Of a stretch of 64,000 nucleotides of DNA, positions 1 through 8,045 are shown in pieces. Both the position numbers and the translations under genes were made by a program. Below the pieces are notes generated by a model. That model was not told the DNA's origin. It was given only the letters and a program-made list of their open reading frames with translations, and searched no databases. Position 1 is the stretch's first letter, and each line of letters begins with the position of its first letter. Source of the DNA: Fenollaria massiliensis (GTDB lineage Bacteria; Bacillota; Clostridia; Tissierellales; Peptoniphilaceae); assembly GCF_000312505.2 (NCBI RefSeq), contig NZ_HG326224.1, positions 1-64,000 of the forward strand, written 5' to 3'.

Positions 1-315
1 ATATCAACACATCTTTCATATATAAAGATAGGTCTGATATGCATAGCTTTATTTCTTTCGCATATTTTTAAGGATAAGTATATAGAATATATTGGCGATG
101 GAGACGTTGATCTATATATTTTGCTTTTTATGATATTTTCATTTCAAAAGTATTTAATTTTAATAATAGTTTCTACCATAAGTGCAATAATTGTAAATCT
201 TATTAAAAATTATATCAATAAGAAAAACGATAGAGCAGTTAGACTTGTTCCATATATAAGTTTTGCGTTTTTAATTATTATGCTCTTTGATTTATTTAAG
301 GAGAAGATCCTATGA
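1..315 (+). CDS. Prepilin peptidase (A24 family), C-terminal part, cut by window start
   Basis: The frame is open from base 1, so the gene starts upstream of the window; 104 residues are visible. It is hydrophobic with several membrane segments and carries GDGD at visible residues 32-35, matching the GxGD motif that holds the second catalytic Asp of type IV prepilin peptidases. These inner-membrane aspartyl proteases remove the leader of prepilins and can N-methylate the new end. The four pseudopilin genes directly downstream, coupled by a 4-bp ATGA overlap with the next gene, supply its substrates and support the call. The first catalytic Asp lies outside the window, so completeness cannot be judged. 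Confidence 0.8.
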   Translation: MSTHLSYIKIGLICIALFLSHIFKDKYIEYIGDGDVDLYILLFMIFSFQKYLILIIVSTISAIIVNLIKNYINKKNDRAVRLVPYISFAFLIIMLFDLFKEKIL

Positions 316-908
316 AAAATATTATGTATATTGATTCATCGTATATTTTACTAAATAATAATAAAATTAAAATTGCAGAAAAAATTAACTATGATGATAC
401 TGATAAAAAAGCTAGCCTTAAGTATTTGTTTAAAAAATTTAAAGACAATAAATATTTGAACAAGGACACATCTTTATTAAAAATCAATGATTATGATGAA
501 GATTTATCTGAATATATTAGCAGCTTAAATAAAATCGATTTATTAGCATTAAATTTGAAAGATTATAAAATTTCGAAAATCATCACAGATGAGGCTCTTT
601 ACAAGTATGATGAGATAAGTGCTTCTTATGAAAGAACAAGTTTTGATATTAATTTATATAATTTAGATAAGGAGCAGCTTGAGAATTATTTATTAAATCA
701 AGCAAATAATACAGATGGCAAGGTTCTTGTACTTTTAAAGACAAAAAAATTAGAAGAAGCAGAAAATCTTGGATATCTTAGAGATTTATTTGAATTAATA
801 AGCCCAAAATATAAGAGCAAGTTTAATTCATCTTTAATTATAAATATTGCGCTAGATATCATTATTCTAGCTTTAATTTTATTGTTAATTTTGAGGTTTA
901 TTAGATGA
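312..908 (+). CDS. Unrecognised protein of the pilus operon with C-terminal membrane anchor
   Basis: I do not recognise a family. The 198-residue product is charged and soluble-looking over residues 1-170 and ends in one strongly hydrophobic segment (about 172-196) followed by Arg, so it looks like a tail-anchored or bitopic membrane protein. It starts inside the stop of the prepilin peptidase gene (ATGA overlap) and overlaps the next start, so it is translationally coupled within the pilus operon. By position it could be an assembly-platform protein of the PilM/PilN kind, but no motif supports that; the placement is inference only. Confidence 0.6.
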   Translation: MKNIMYIDSSYILLNNNKIKIAEKINYDDTDKKASLKYLFKKFKDNKYLNKDTSLLKINDYDEDLSEYISSLNKIDLLALNLKDYKISKIITDEALYKYDEISASYERTSFDINLYNLDKEQLENYLLNQANNTDGKVLVLLKTKKLEEAENLGYLRDLFELISPKYKSKFNSSLIINIALDIIILALILLLILRFIR

Positions 909-1627
909 GAAAGTACATAAATAAAGGCATAATTATAACATTACTGATAATAGCAAATTTATTTTTACCTATAAATAAAGAAAAGCCTAATTATAAGAAA
1001 AGTGAGATTAAGAAGAGATTTACTCTTGCTAGCGAAAAGAACGAATCACATCTTAAAAGAGCTAAAAAAATAAATATTGCAAAGCATGATGGCGCGCTAA
1101 ATAATATAAGCAAAAATGAAATAATTAATAAGGTCTTAATGTCTACAAGCACTAACTTTATTCCAAACTATCAAGATTATGACGAAGATCCTTTTGATTT
1201 AATGGATGAGGGTAGCATATTTACTGATGATATAGATGAAAATGATTCTGAGGCTATAGTACTAGATACAGGTAAGGAAAATTCATTAAAAGATAAGTGG
1301 TCATACACCAATGCTAGTCTTTATTATGAAGATGAAAAGAATATTATTTATTATAATAATGACGGTTCTAATATAATTTTAAGTCCTAAAGGCTCATCTG
1401 TTATAAATAAAGAATATGTTAAAATTGATTTTAATGGCTGCAGCGATGCAAAATTAAAAGTTATTAAGGATGGGCAAATAAAAGAAATAAACTTAAGCGG
1501 CGCATCAGATTTTAAATATTTTTATATTGGAGATGATCTTAAGGGTTCAAGCATTGTATCAATTGAATTTATTAGCAATGCCAAGAAAGCCTTTTATCTA
1601 TCGATAGGTGATATTAATTATGAATAA
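905..1627 (+). CDS. Unrecognised secreted or membrane-anchored protein of the pilus operon
   Basis: A 240-residue product with a short basic N-terminus and one hydrophobic stretch (about residues 8-22), read as a signal anchor or uncleaved signal peptide. The rest is polar: Lys-rich to about residue 75, then acidic (about 90-125), and a C-terminal part with alternating hydrophobic residues that may form a beta domain. It overlaps the preceding gene by 4 bp and the following pseudopilin gene by 8 bp. No family recognised. Position suggests a role outside the membrane in the pilus system, possibly as a PilO/PilP-like or minor subunit; this is inference. Confidence 0.55.
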   Translation: MRKYINKGIIITLLIIANLFLPINKEKPNYKKSEIKKRFTLASEKNESHLKRAKKINIAKHDGALNNISKNEIINKVLMSTSTNFIPNYQDYDEDPFDLMDEGSIFTDDIDENDSEAIVLDTGKENSLKDKWSYTNASLYYEDEKNIIYYNNDGSNIILSPKGSSVINKEYVKIDFNGCSDAKLKVIKDGQIKEINLSGASDFKYFYIGDDLKGSSIVSIEFISNAKKAFYLSIGDINYE

Positions 1628-2042
1628 AAAAGGGTTTACATACATCGATACAGTTATTTCTATATGCGTAGCAGCTGTAGTCATATCGATGTTTATACTT
1701 GCTTATTCACATTTTACAAACTATAGTGAACTAGCTGAGATGAAAAGTATTGTTCAAATCATCAAAAAATCAAGACTTAGTGCAATAATGCAATCGTCAG
1801 AAATTGATCTAAGTTTGGACGATGACAAAATAATTATTTTGGATACAAATGATATTAAAAAAGAATATAAGCTAAAGCACCTTAAATTTAAGACTAAAGA
1901 ACATTTTGTTTTTACAAGCGAAGGCGGAACAAAGAGTTTTATGGATAAATACTATGTAATTATATTGTCTAATAAATCTAAGAAGCAATATAAGATTGTG
2001 CTTGCTGCAGTTGGAGGACAGGTTAGATATGAAGAAATATAA
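1620..2042 (+). CDS. Pseudopilin with Asp at mature position 5
   Basis: The start is taken at 1620 (MNKKGFTYID) rather than an in-frame ATG 12 bases upstream, because it gives the short basic leader usual for type IV prepilins. Cleavage would follow Gly5, leaving Phe as residue 1, with a hydrophobic helix over about residues 10-32. The 140-residue length fits minor pilins. The normally conserved Glu5 of the mature protein is Asp (residue 10 of the precursor). It sits between the prepilin peptidase and three further pseudopilin genes, overlapping both neighbours. Specific identity (ComG-type, GspH or PilE-type) cannot be assigned by eye. Confidence 0.75.
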   Translation: MNKKGFTYIDTVISICVAAVVISMFILAYSHFTNYSELAEMKSIVQIIKKSRLSAIMQSSEIDLSLDDDKIIILDTNDIKKEYKLKHLKFKTKEHFVFTSEGGTKSFMDKYYVIILSNKSKKQYKIVLAAVGGQVRYEEI

Positions 2043-2379
2043 AAAAGCGCTTACAATGTTAGATATTGTGGTTTCCTTTGCTATACTTTCTTGCTTCATA
2101 CTTTTTCTGTCTATTTTTTTGAAAAATTTTATGGGGCTAGAAGCAGACAATAAAAAACTTAGACAAGCTGATAATTTTGCAAGTAATGCTATGGAGATAC
2201 TTAGATCAGATGAAAGTAACGATGTCTACGCTATAAGTGAGAAGATAAAAACAAATTTAGGCGAAGAAACTAAATTTAATCTTGTTAAAGAGGCATACAC
2301 AGGCGGCTTATATACATTTACTTTATACATTAATGATAAAGAAGGAAATACTTATGAAGAATGTCAGATTATCAAATAA
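2029..2379 (+). CDS. Pseudopilin with Asp at mature position 5
   Basis: The start at 2029 follows a GGAGGA ribosome site (2013-2018) and overlaps the end of the previous gene by 14 bp. The product is 116 residues: a Lys-rich leader, likely cleavage after Ala7, mature sequence beginning LTMLD, then a hydrophobic helix to about residue 34. As in the previous pseudopilin, the Glu5 position is Asp (residue 12). The size and operon position suggest a minor pseudopilin (GspI/ComG-like) that helps prime assembly; the exact class is not resolved from sequence alone. Confidence 0.72.
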   Translation: MKKYKKALTMLDIVVSFAILSCFILFLSIFLKNFMGLEADNKKLRQADNFASNAMEILRSDESNDVYAISEKIKTNLGEETKFNLVKEAYTGGLYTFTLYINDKEGNTYEECQIIK

Positions 2380-2827
2380 AAAAGCTGAGTCATTAATCGA
2401 GCTAGTGATGGCACTATTTCTTTTATCACTAGTGCTTTTTGAGTCAAGTTCACTTTTAAAAAATTTTACAAGTTTTTCTCAAAGATATGAAAAAAATCTT
2501 GAGAGCGAAGATGATATTAATCTATTCTTTTCATTTATGGAAAATGATTTTACTTTATATAGCAGGGTAAGTGTAAAGAGTGACTCAATATATTTTGAAA
2601 ATAAAGATAAAAGCAAATTAAAGTCTTGTGATTATTATTTAAGTGATTCTAGAGTAAAAAGAATTGCAGGCGGTCAATTAACAGGTATAACATATTTTTT
2701 AAATGATGTTAAAGATTTTTCATTTGAGTATAAGAAAGACGATGGAATTATCATTATGAATATAAAGCTCAATGAAAAAGAGTACAAAAAGATATTTAGC
2801 ACTAATGACGTAGAGGTGATAGAATGA
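2354..2827 (+). CDS. Pseudopilin (GspJ/ComGF-like) with canonical Glu5
   Basis: Start chosen at 2354, preceded by GAAGGA; an ORF extending upstream would only add an out-of-context peptide read from the previous gene. The 157-residue product has an 11-residue basic leader ending KKA, then ESLIEL, placing Glu16 at mature position 5, followed by a hydrophobic helix. The globular part is rich in beta-forming residues, as in GspJ-type minor pseudopilins. It overlaps the upstream gene by 26 bp and the downstream gene by 4 bp, consistent with stoichiometric co-translation of a minor-pilin set. Confidence 0.75.
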   Translation: MKNVRLSNKKAESLIELVMALFLLSLVLFESSSLLKNFTSFSQRYEKNLESEDDINLFFSFMENDFTLYSRVSVKSDSIYFENKDKSKLKSCDYYLSDSRVKRIAGGQLTGITYFLNDVKDFSFEYKKDDGIIIMNIKLNEKEYKKIFSTNDVEVIE

Positions 2828-3633
2828 AGAAGGGCAGCGCAAGTTTAGTAGTTTTGTCTATAATGTTTCTAATTACAGCTCTTTTAATTTATCTTTTTGA
2901 ATACGTCAGTATTGAAAGAATGATGTATGTCAATAGAATAAATATGAAGCAATTTGAATACAATAGCGAATCGCTAGAAAATATAATTGCTAAAGATATA
3001 GAGGCAACTTATTTAAACGGCGGCGACATCAATGAGATTGCTGCTAAAGATTATCAAGTATTTGAAGGACAAAAAGTAAGAATATATTATAATGGCATAG
3101 CAAAAAAGAACGCAATAAAAATACATTATGCTGAGCTTATGAATAACGAAAAGGAAAGAACAAAAGATACAGAATTTTCGCTTTTAAATAGAATATTTTT
3201 AAAAGACCAGATTGGAAGTAAAGAGAAAGAAGATTTTTTAAATTTAATTAAAGAAAATCAAGTTCAAGAATTTACTATAGAAGAGATAAATAATTATTTC
3301 TTAGATGCAAAGGATGGCGAAAAGACCTTTGATTTTGGCAATGCCATAGTCAAAATTAATAAAGATGCTAATATGAATGATATTAAGGCAAATATTAATG
3401 GCTCTGGAATATTAATTATAGATGGCGATATTACTATTCATGGTGAAATTGATTTTTCTGGTTTAATTATCATAGATGGTGAGTTAAAGATTGAAGGATC
3501 AAGCGATATATATGGAACTGTTATTGATATTAAAAACAAATCAAGAATAAATTATACAAAATCACTTCACACAATGTATGCAATGTGTAAAAATTACAAA
3601 GGAATAATTAAATTAAGTAAGTCGAACTATTAA
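2824..3633 (+). CDS. GspK/PilX-like minor pseudopilin, last gene of the pilus operon
   Basis: The 269-residue product begins MKKGSASLVVLSIMF, a prepilin-like leader and helix in which mature position 5 is Val rather than Glu. Loss of Glu5 is typical of GspK/PilX-type subunits that cap the tip complex. It is also the longest pseudopilin of the set, as GspK-type subunits usually are. The C-terminal third (about residues 195-240) has short repeated beta-strand turns such as GSGILIIDGDITIHGE that resemble a bactofilin-type or other beta-helix segment. A terminator hairpin overlaps its stop codon, so it closes the operon. Confidence 0.7.
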   Translation: MKKGSASLVVLSIMFLITALLIYLFEYVSIERMMYVNRINMKQFEYNSESLENIIAKDIEATYLNGGDINEIAAKDYQVFEGQKVRIYYNGIAKKNAIKIHYAELMNNEKERTKDTEFSLLNRIFLKDQIGSKEKEDFLNLIKENQVQEFTIEEINNYFLDAKDGEKTFDFGNAIVKINKDANMNDIKANINGSGILIIDGDITIHGEIDFSGLIIIDGELKIEGSSDIYGTVIDIKNKSRINYTKSLHTMYAMCKNYKGIIKLSKSNY

Positions 3634-3648
3634 TGCTTCGACTTTTTT
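3619..3648 (+). terminator. Rho-independent terminator closing the pilus operon
   Basis: An 8-bp perfect stem (AAGTCGAA at 3619-3626, TTCGACTT at 3637-3644) with a 10-base loop and a run of six T. It overlaps the stop codon of the GspK-like gene. Confidence 0.85.
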
Positions 3649-3680
3649 ATATAAAAATATTAATATTATTAAAAAAATAC

Positions 3681-3709
3681 TTGTTAAATTACAAAATTAC
3701 TGATATAAT
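3681..3709 (+). promoter_or_regulatory. Sigma-A promoter of efp
   Basis: TTGTTA (3681-3686), 17-base spacer, TATAAT (3704-3709), with TG at 3701-3702 giving an extended -10. It lies 31 bases before the efp start, with AGGAGG at 3728-3733. Confidence 0.85.
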
Positions 3710-3739
3710 AGACTTAGATTATTATATAGGAGGAAATAT

Positions 3740-4297
3740 ATGTTATCAGCAAGTGATTTTAGAAATGGCGCCACATTCGAATGGGATGGAGACGTTTATC
3801 AAGTTTTGGAATTCCAACATGTAAAGCCAGGAAAAGGAGCAGCTTTTGTTAGAGCAACTATCAGAAGCGTTCTTAGTGGTGCTACAAAGGAACTTACATT
3901 TAACCCAACTGAAAAATTTAACGACGCACAATTAGAAACAAAGGAAATGCAATATCTTTACAATGATGATGCACTTTACTATTTTATGGACAATGAAACA
4001 TATGAGCAACTTCCACTAAACAAGGACGAAGTTAGTGAAGCAATTCAATTCTTAAGAGAAAATGATACAGCAGTTATCAGATTCTACAAGGGAAAAGCAT
4101 TTTCAGTTCAAGCACCAAACTTTGTTGAACTAGAAGTTACTCAAACAGAACCTGGTGTTAAAGGTAACACTACTACTGGAGCAACTAAACCAGCTACTGT
4201 AGAAACAGGCTTTACATTAAATGTACCACTATTTGTTAATATTGGTGATAGAATTAAAATTGACACAAGAAGTGGAGAATATTTATCAAGAGTTTAA
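3740..4297 (+). CDS. efp: Translation elongation factor P
   Basis: A full-length EF-P of 185 residues with the three beta-barrel (KOW, OB, OB) order. EF-P binds stalled ribosomes between P and E sites and stimulates peptide bonds at consecutive prolines. The tip loop reads PGKG with Lys32 where the modified residue sits in many bacteria. The C-terminal domain contains the EF-P signature region ending [16 protein letters not shown]. The start follows AGGAGG at ideal distance and its own extended -10 promoter; the CD1247-type gene follows after 12 bases. Which modification, if any, Lys32 carries cannot be told here. Confidence 0.97.
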   Translation: MLSASDFRNGATFEWDGDVYQVLEFQHVKPGKGAAFVRATIRSVLSGATKELTFNPTEKFNDAQLETKEMQYLYNDDALYYFMDNETYEQLPLNKDEVSEAIQFLRENDTAVIRFYKGKAFSVQAPNFVELEVTQTEPGVKGNTTTGATKPATVETGFTLNVPLFVNIGDRIKIDTRSGEYLSRV

Positions 4298-4309
4298 GGA
4301 GGTAGAAAA

Positions 4310-4654
4310 ATGTACGAACTATCAAAGAGAGTTTCTTATTTAAAGGGACTTGCAGAAGGCTTAGGCTTGAATGAAGAAAGCAAAGAAGAAAAGATTTTAA
4401 GTGAGATCATTGACATACTAGATGAGATGGCTGAAACAGTTTGCGACAACGAAGTTGCAATTGAAGACCTAGAAGACTACATCTTCGAAGTTGATGAAGA
4501 TCTTTCATACTTAGAAGATGATGTATATGGCGATGATTACGAAGATTATGATGATGAAGATGACTACGATTTCGATGATGATTATGACTTCGATTATGAT
4601 GACAATGATTATTTCGAATATCCAGATGAAGATGAGGAGGAAGACTCTAAGTAG
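4310..4654 (+). CDS. CD1247 N-terminal domain acidic protein
   Basis: A 114-residue protein beginning MYELSKRVSYLKGLAEGLGL, the pattern of the clostridial CD1247 N-terminal domain family. Residues 1-60 look helical; from about 60 on it is almost wholly Asp, Glu and Tyr, a strongly acidic and probably disordered tail. Function is unknown; it commonly sits beside efp and asp23 in clostridia, as here (12 bases after efp, 8 bases before the Asp23 gene). The tail might bind cations or basic proteins, but that is inference. Confidence 0.8.
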   Translation: MYELSKRVSYLKGLAEGLGLNEESKEEKILSEIIDILDEMAETVCDNEVAIEDLEDYIFEVDEDLSYLEDDVYGDDYEDYDDEDDYDFDDDYDFDYDDNDYFEYPDEDEEEDSK

Positions 4655-4662
4655 AGTAAGAT

Positions 4663-5019
4663 ATGGAAAATAACAATATTGGAAAGATTAATATTTCTGA
4701 TGATGTTATAGCAACTATAGCTAGCAAGGCAACTTGCGAAGTTGAACATGTTTGCTCATTATCAGCAGGTATTGGATCGAACATTACTGATTTATTAGGA
4801 GTAAAAAATTTTAATAAACCAATTAAAATTGAAAGCAGTGAAGAAGGATGCATAATTGACATATATGTTGACATCGAATACGGCTCAAAGATTGACAAGG
4901 TTGGATACGATATTCAATCAAGTGTTAAAACAGCTGTTGAAGAGATGACTGACATACATGTAATACAAGTTAACGTTTATGTAAAAGGCGTTAAAGAAGC
5001 ACCAAAGGCTAATAAATAA
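4663..5019 (+). CDS. Asp23/Gls24 family envelope stress protein
   Basis: The 118-residue product matches the Asp23/Gls24 fold: an N-terminal stretch with ISDDVIATIASKAT, then GCIIDIYVDIEYGSKI and a C-terminal VIQVNVYVKGV beta strand. Family members act at the envelope or in general stress; in clostridia one copy sits between efp and nusB, as here. It has no signal peptide or membrane segment, so any membrane attachment needs a partner. A strong terminator follows it, only 21 bases before nusB begins. Confidence 0.88.
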   Translation: MENNNIGKINISDDVIATIASKATCEVEHVCSLSAGIGSNITDLLGVKNFNKPIKIESSEEGCIIDIYVDIEYGSKIDKVGYDIQSSVKTAVEEMTDIHVIQVNVYVKGVKEAPKANK

Positions 5020-5026
5020 TTTGATT

Positions 5027-5056
5027 AAACTCCAGTAATTGCGCTGGAGTTTTTTT
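5027..5056 (+). terminator. Terminator hairpin between asp23 and nusB
   Basis: Nine-bp perfect stem (AAACTCCAG at 5027-5035, CTGGAGTTT at 5044-5052) and a T run to 5056. The nusB start at 5078 leaves no room for a separate promoter, so it probably tunes rather than abolishes downstream transcription. Confidence 0.85.
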
Positions 5057-5077
5057 AAAGACTAAGTGAGGGATAAT

Positions 5078-5485
5078 ATGTCATACGACAAGACAAGATT
5101 AAACTTAATGAATTCAATATATCAACTTGATCTTAATAAATACAGCTCGGTTAATGATTTAGATGGATTTTTTGAAACGCTTGAGATAAGTGATGAGAAT
5201 AAAATCAAATTAGCAAAGAGAGTAGAAAGCTTTATTGATAATAAAGAAAAAATCGATACAGAGTTAAAGAGTGTTCTAAAAGATGCTAAGCTTGAAAGAC
5301 TATCATACATTGACAGAAGCTTATTAAGGCTTGCCATCTTTGAAATTATTATAGAACAAGATATTGCTTATCAAATTATTATTAACGATATAGTTGAAAT
5401 AGCTAAAAATTTCTCAGACGATAACTCATATAAATTTATAAATGCAATTTTAGGCGACTACGTAAGGAATTATTATAATGAATAA
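5078..5485 (+). CDS. nusB: Transcription antitermination factor NusB
   Basis: A 135-residue all-helical protein with the NusB features: LERLSYIDRSLLRLAIFEI and the later VEIAKNFSDDNSYKFINAILG. NusB with NusE binds boxA of rRNA leaders and prevents premature termination. The ATG at 5078 is preferred over an in-frame GTG at 5066, because the latter lies within the GTGAGGG ribosome site. It overlaps xseA by 8 bp. The terminator just upstream makes its expression depend on read-through from the efp/asp23 transcript or a promoter inside that region. Confidence 0.95.
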   Translation: MSYDKTRLNLMNSIYQLDLNKYSSVNDLDGFFETLEISDENKIKLAKRVESFIDNKEKIDTELKSVLKDAKLERLSYIDRSLLRLAIFEIIIEQDIAYQIIINDIVEIAKNFSDDNSYKFINAILGDYVRNYYNE

Positions 5486-6818
5486 ATTCACTGTAACTGG
5501 CCTTAACGACTACATAAAGGACGTTTTAGCAAATGATTTTCTTTTGCAGGAGATATATGTCGAAGGGGAAGTAGCTGATTATAAGAAAAACAATTCGGGG
5601 CACTTATATTTTTTGATTAAAGATGAGAGCTCTAAGATTAAATGTGCATTTTATTGTTATAAAAATGAAGAAGAGATTACGCTTGAAAATGGCATGAAGG
5701 TCTTTATCAAGGGAAAGATTTCGACTTACGACCAAAACAGCACTTATCAGATCAATGTTGACTACGTGGAAGAGCTTGGCATAGGTAAACTTAAAAGAGA
5801 GTTTAGAAAAACGCTTGAAAAGCTTGAGAAAGAAGGTCTCTTCGATGAAGAGCATAAAAAAGAAATACCAAAGTATCCAAGAAGGCTTGGTCTCATCGCT
5901 TCATCAACTAGTGCTGGCTTTAGAGATATAGTAAAGGTGCTAAGACGAAGGACTAATATGATTGACATAATTTTATATGATTCCTTCGTTCAAGGGGATA
6001 TGGCTGTAGCTAATATCAATAGCGGACTTGATTATTTCAACCAAAAGAATGATGTGGATCTTATTCTTATTGCAAGAGGAGGCGGCAGTTACGAAGAGCT
6101 AGCAGTTTTTAACGATGAGAGCATGGCAAGAAAGATATTCGCATCAAAAATTCCTGTCATGACAGCTGTTGGCCACCAGATAGATAGTTTTATAGCAGAC
6201 CTTGTCGCAGATAAAAGATGCGCAACACCATCAGAAGCAGCTGAAATTATATCAAAGTACTACTATGAACTACCAGATTTACTAGATCAAAGCATAATAC
6301 AGATAAGTTTTTTAATGAATCACTATATTTCAAGTGAAGAAAGCAATTTAAAAAACAAAAGAGATTTGATTAATAGCTTGAATACCAAGACTCTAATTGA
6401 TAATTTTTATTCAAAAACAAATAATCTTATGATATTAATTAAAAAAGAGATGGATAAGTACATTTATTCAAAAGAGAAAAAAGTCGATATGCTCGCTTCA
6501 AGACTAATTTATTCATCAGTAAGCAAAAGGATAGACGAAGCGAATAACACTATTGACAAGAGGATTACAAGTATAAATCAAGCTATGAACAATAAGCTGA
6601 GCGCTATGACAGAGGATTTACAAAAGTTTAAGCTAAGGCTTACCATAAACGATATTTACAAGACTTTAAGAAGAGGTTACTTCTTAGTAAGCGATTTAGA
6701 TAATAAAACCATAAAAGATGCTAATGAGATAAAGATAGGCTCGGATATATTAATTAAGTCATACAATAGCAGCATTAAAGCTCATGTTTTGGAGGTAAAT
6801 AATGACATTAAATTATGA
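5478..6818 (+). CDS. xseA: Exodeoxyribonuclease VII large subunit
   Basis: Full-length (446 residues). An N-terminal OB fold covers about residues 1-100 (YVEGEVADYKKNNSGHLYF), followed by the catalytic domain with GLIASSTSAGFRD, the glycine-rich RGGGSYEELAVFNDE and TAVGHQIDSFIADLVAD, then a long coiled-coil region and a small C-terminal domain. With XseB it degrades single-stranded DNA to acid-soluble oligonucleotides in repair. It overlaps nusB upstream and xseB downstream (17 bp), so the three are translationally coupled. Confidence 0.97.
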   Translation: MNKFTVTGLNDYIKDVLANDFLLQEIYVEGEVADYKKNNSGHLYFLIKDESSKIKCAFYCYKNEEEITLENGMKVFIKGKISTYDQNSTYQINVDYVEELGIGKLKREFRKTLEKLEKEGLFDEEHKKEIPKYPRRLGLIASSTSAGFRDIVKVLRRRTNMIDIILYDSFVQGDMAVANINSGLDYFNQKNDVDLILIARGGGSYEELAVFNDESMARKIFASKIPVMTAVGHQIDSFIADLVADKRCATPSEAAEIISKYYYELPDLLDQSIIQISFLMNHYISSEESNLKNKRDLINSLNTKTLIDNFYSKTNNLMILIKKEMDKYIYSKEKKVDMLASRLIYSSVSKRIDEANNTIDKRITSINQAMNNKLSAMTEDLQKFKLRLTINDIYKTLRRGYFLVSDLDNKTIKDANEIKIGSDILIKSYNSSIKAHVLEVNNDIKL

Positions 6819-7107
6819 AAAAACATTAGATAACTTAGACGATATTCTTGAGAAATTACAAAGTCAAGAGCTAAGTTTAGATGAAAGCATAGATGAATTT
6901 GAAAAAGCGGTTAAACTTTACAAAGAATTGAATAAAAAATTAAGTGAAGCCAAGATGAAGATCAAAAAGATCGAGATTGACGACTTAAATCTATCAAAAG
7001 AGATTGATTATGACGTTGAAGACAATGACTTTGAAACTATAGACTCATTCAAAGACTTTGGCGAAGTTCATGACGACGGTTTGGACTATGACGATGATGA
7101 ATATTAA
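6802..7107 (+). CDS. xseB: Exodeoxyribonuclease VII small subunit with acidic tail
   Basis: Residues 1-60 (NYEKTLDNLDDILEKLQSQ and onward) match the helical hairpin of XseB, which coats the long helices of XseA. At 101 residues it is longer than the usual 70-80: the last 40 or so residues are nearly all acidic (for example DDGLDYDDDEY). The DNA for that tail also contains the start of ispA, which begins inside it. A GGAGGT ribosome site lies just upstream within xseA. Confidence 0.92.
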   Translation: MTLNYEKTLDNLDDILEKLQSQELSLDESIDEFEKAVKLYKELNKKLSEAKMKIKKIEIDDLNLSKEIDYDVEDNDFETIDSFKDFGEVHDDGLDYDDDEY

Positions 7108-7924
7108 TACATTCAAAGAAGGCTTTGACAAGAGGCTTCCTTTGGAGTTAAAGCCTTACCTTAATGATGACGTCATCTCAGAAGCCATCGAATACGCTTC
7201 ATACGATGCAGGCAAGAGACTTAGACCATTTATACTGTATAGCCTTGGAAGAGAATTGGAGCTTGATAAGAAGCTAGTAAACGCTTTCGCGATAGCACTT
7301 GAGTTAATACACAATTATTCTTTAGTTCACGATGATTTGCCAGCTATGGACAATGATGAGTATAGACGCGGCAAATTTACAGTTCACAAGAAATATGGCG
7401 AAGCAAACGCAATTTTGTGTGGCGATGCACTTTTGAACTTGTCTATGGAGTATCTAGCTCACAAGCTTAGAGACAATGATAATAAAAACATATTAAAAGC
7501 AATGAGCTACATGTATAGATCCTCAGGCGTTAAAGGCATGATACTTGGCCAGTCAGAAGACATTCGTATGGAAAGTGGCGAGACAGGTAAATATACTTAT
7601 GATGAGTACAAGGCGATGATACTTAATAAGACGGGAAGACTTTTTAATATAGCATTTCTAGTTCCATGTATATTAGCTGATAAAGATGAAGACACAATGA
7701 AAAATGCTTTAATCTTTTCAAGACTATTTGCAATGAGCTTTCAAATAAAAGATGATTTAGACGATTTGAAAGAAAATAAAGAGATAGATGGCAACAATAT
7801 ACTTAAGTTTCATTCACTTGAAGAGGCAAAAGAGATACTTGATGAGAATCTTAAGAAGATGAAGACGCTTCAAGCAAAGCTTAATTATGAAACAACAAAG
7901 TACTCATTAGAATTAATTAAATAA
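7097..7924 (+). CDS. ispA: Short-chain polyprenyl diphosphate synthase (farnesyl/geranylgeranyl type)
   Basis: The product (275 residues from ATG 7097; ATG 7094 is equally possible) has the trans-prenyltransferase motifs: GKRLRPFILY for IPP binding, first Asp-rich motif DDLPAMDND, and second motif QIKDDLDD. The first motif is DDxxxxD, as in bacterial FPP/GGPP synthases. It condenses IPP with allylic diphosphates for quinone-like lipids, undecaprenol and others. It starts inside the xseB reading frame, without an obvious strong ribosome site, so it depends on coupling. A terminator follows directly. The dxs gene that often follows ispA in clostridia is absent. Confidence 0.93.
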   Translation: MNINTFKEGFDKRLPLELKPYLNDDVISEAIEYASYDAGKRLRPFILYSLGRELELDKKLVNAFAIALELIHNYSLVHDDLPAMDNDEYRRGKFTVHKKYGEANAILCGDALLNLSMEYLAHKLRDNDNKNILKAMSYMYRSSGVKGMILGQSEDIRMESGETGKYTYDEYKAMILNKTGRLFNIAFLVPCILADKDEDTMKNALIFSRLFAMSFQIKDDLDDLKENKEIDGNNILKFHSLEEAKEILDENLKKMKTLQAKLNYETTKYSLELIK

Positions 7925-7932
7925 TTATATCT

Positions 7933-7969
7933 AAAGACATAATAATTTAAAATTACTATGTCTTTTTTT
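7933..7969 (+). terminator. Terminator after ispA
   Basis: Nine-bp stem AAAGACATA (7933-7941) with TATGTCTTT (7957-7965), extended by weaker inner pairing, followed by T residues to 7969. Confidence 0.8.
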
Positions 7970-7979
7970 ATGATATAAG

Positions 7980-8007
7980 TTGATTATTAATCAGTATGTG
8001 ATATAAT
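7980..8007 (+). promoter_or_regulatory. Promoter of the S41 peptidase gene
   Basis: TTGATT (7980-7985), 16-base spacer, TATAAT (8002-8007) with TG at 7999-8000 (extended -10). Confidence 0.75.
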
Positions 8008-8045
8008 GATTATAGATATAAGTTGCGTGGAAGGGGATATAAATC

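Noticed and set aside
3633-3824. 63-residue ORF overlapping the end of the pilus operon and efp
   Set aside because: It spans the terminator and efp promoter, is out of frame with efp and has no ribosome site.
5066-5077. GTG start for nusB
   Set aside because: The GTG lies within the ribosome site of the ATG at 5078, and NusB proteins begin at the latter.
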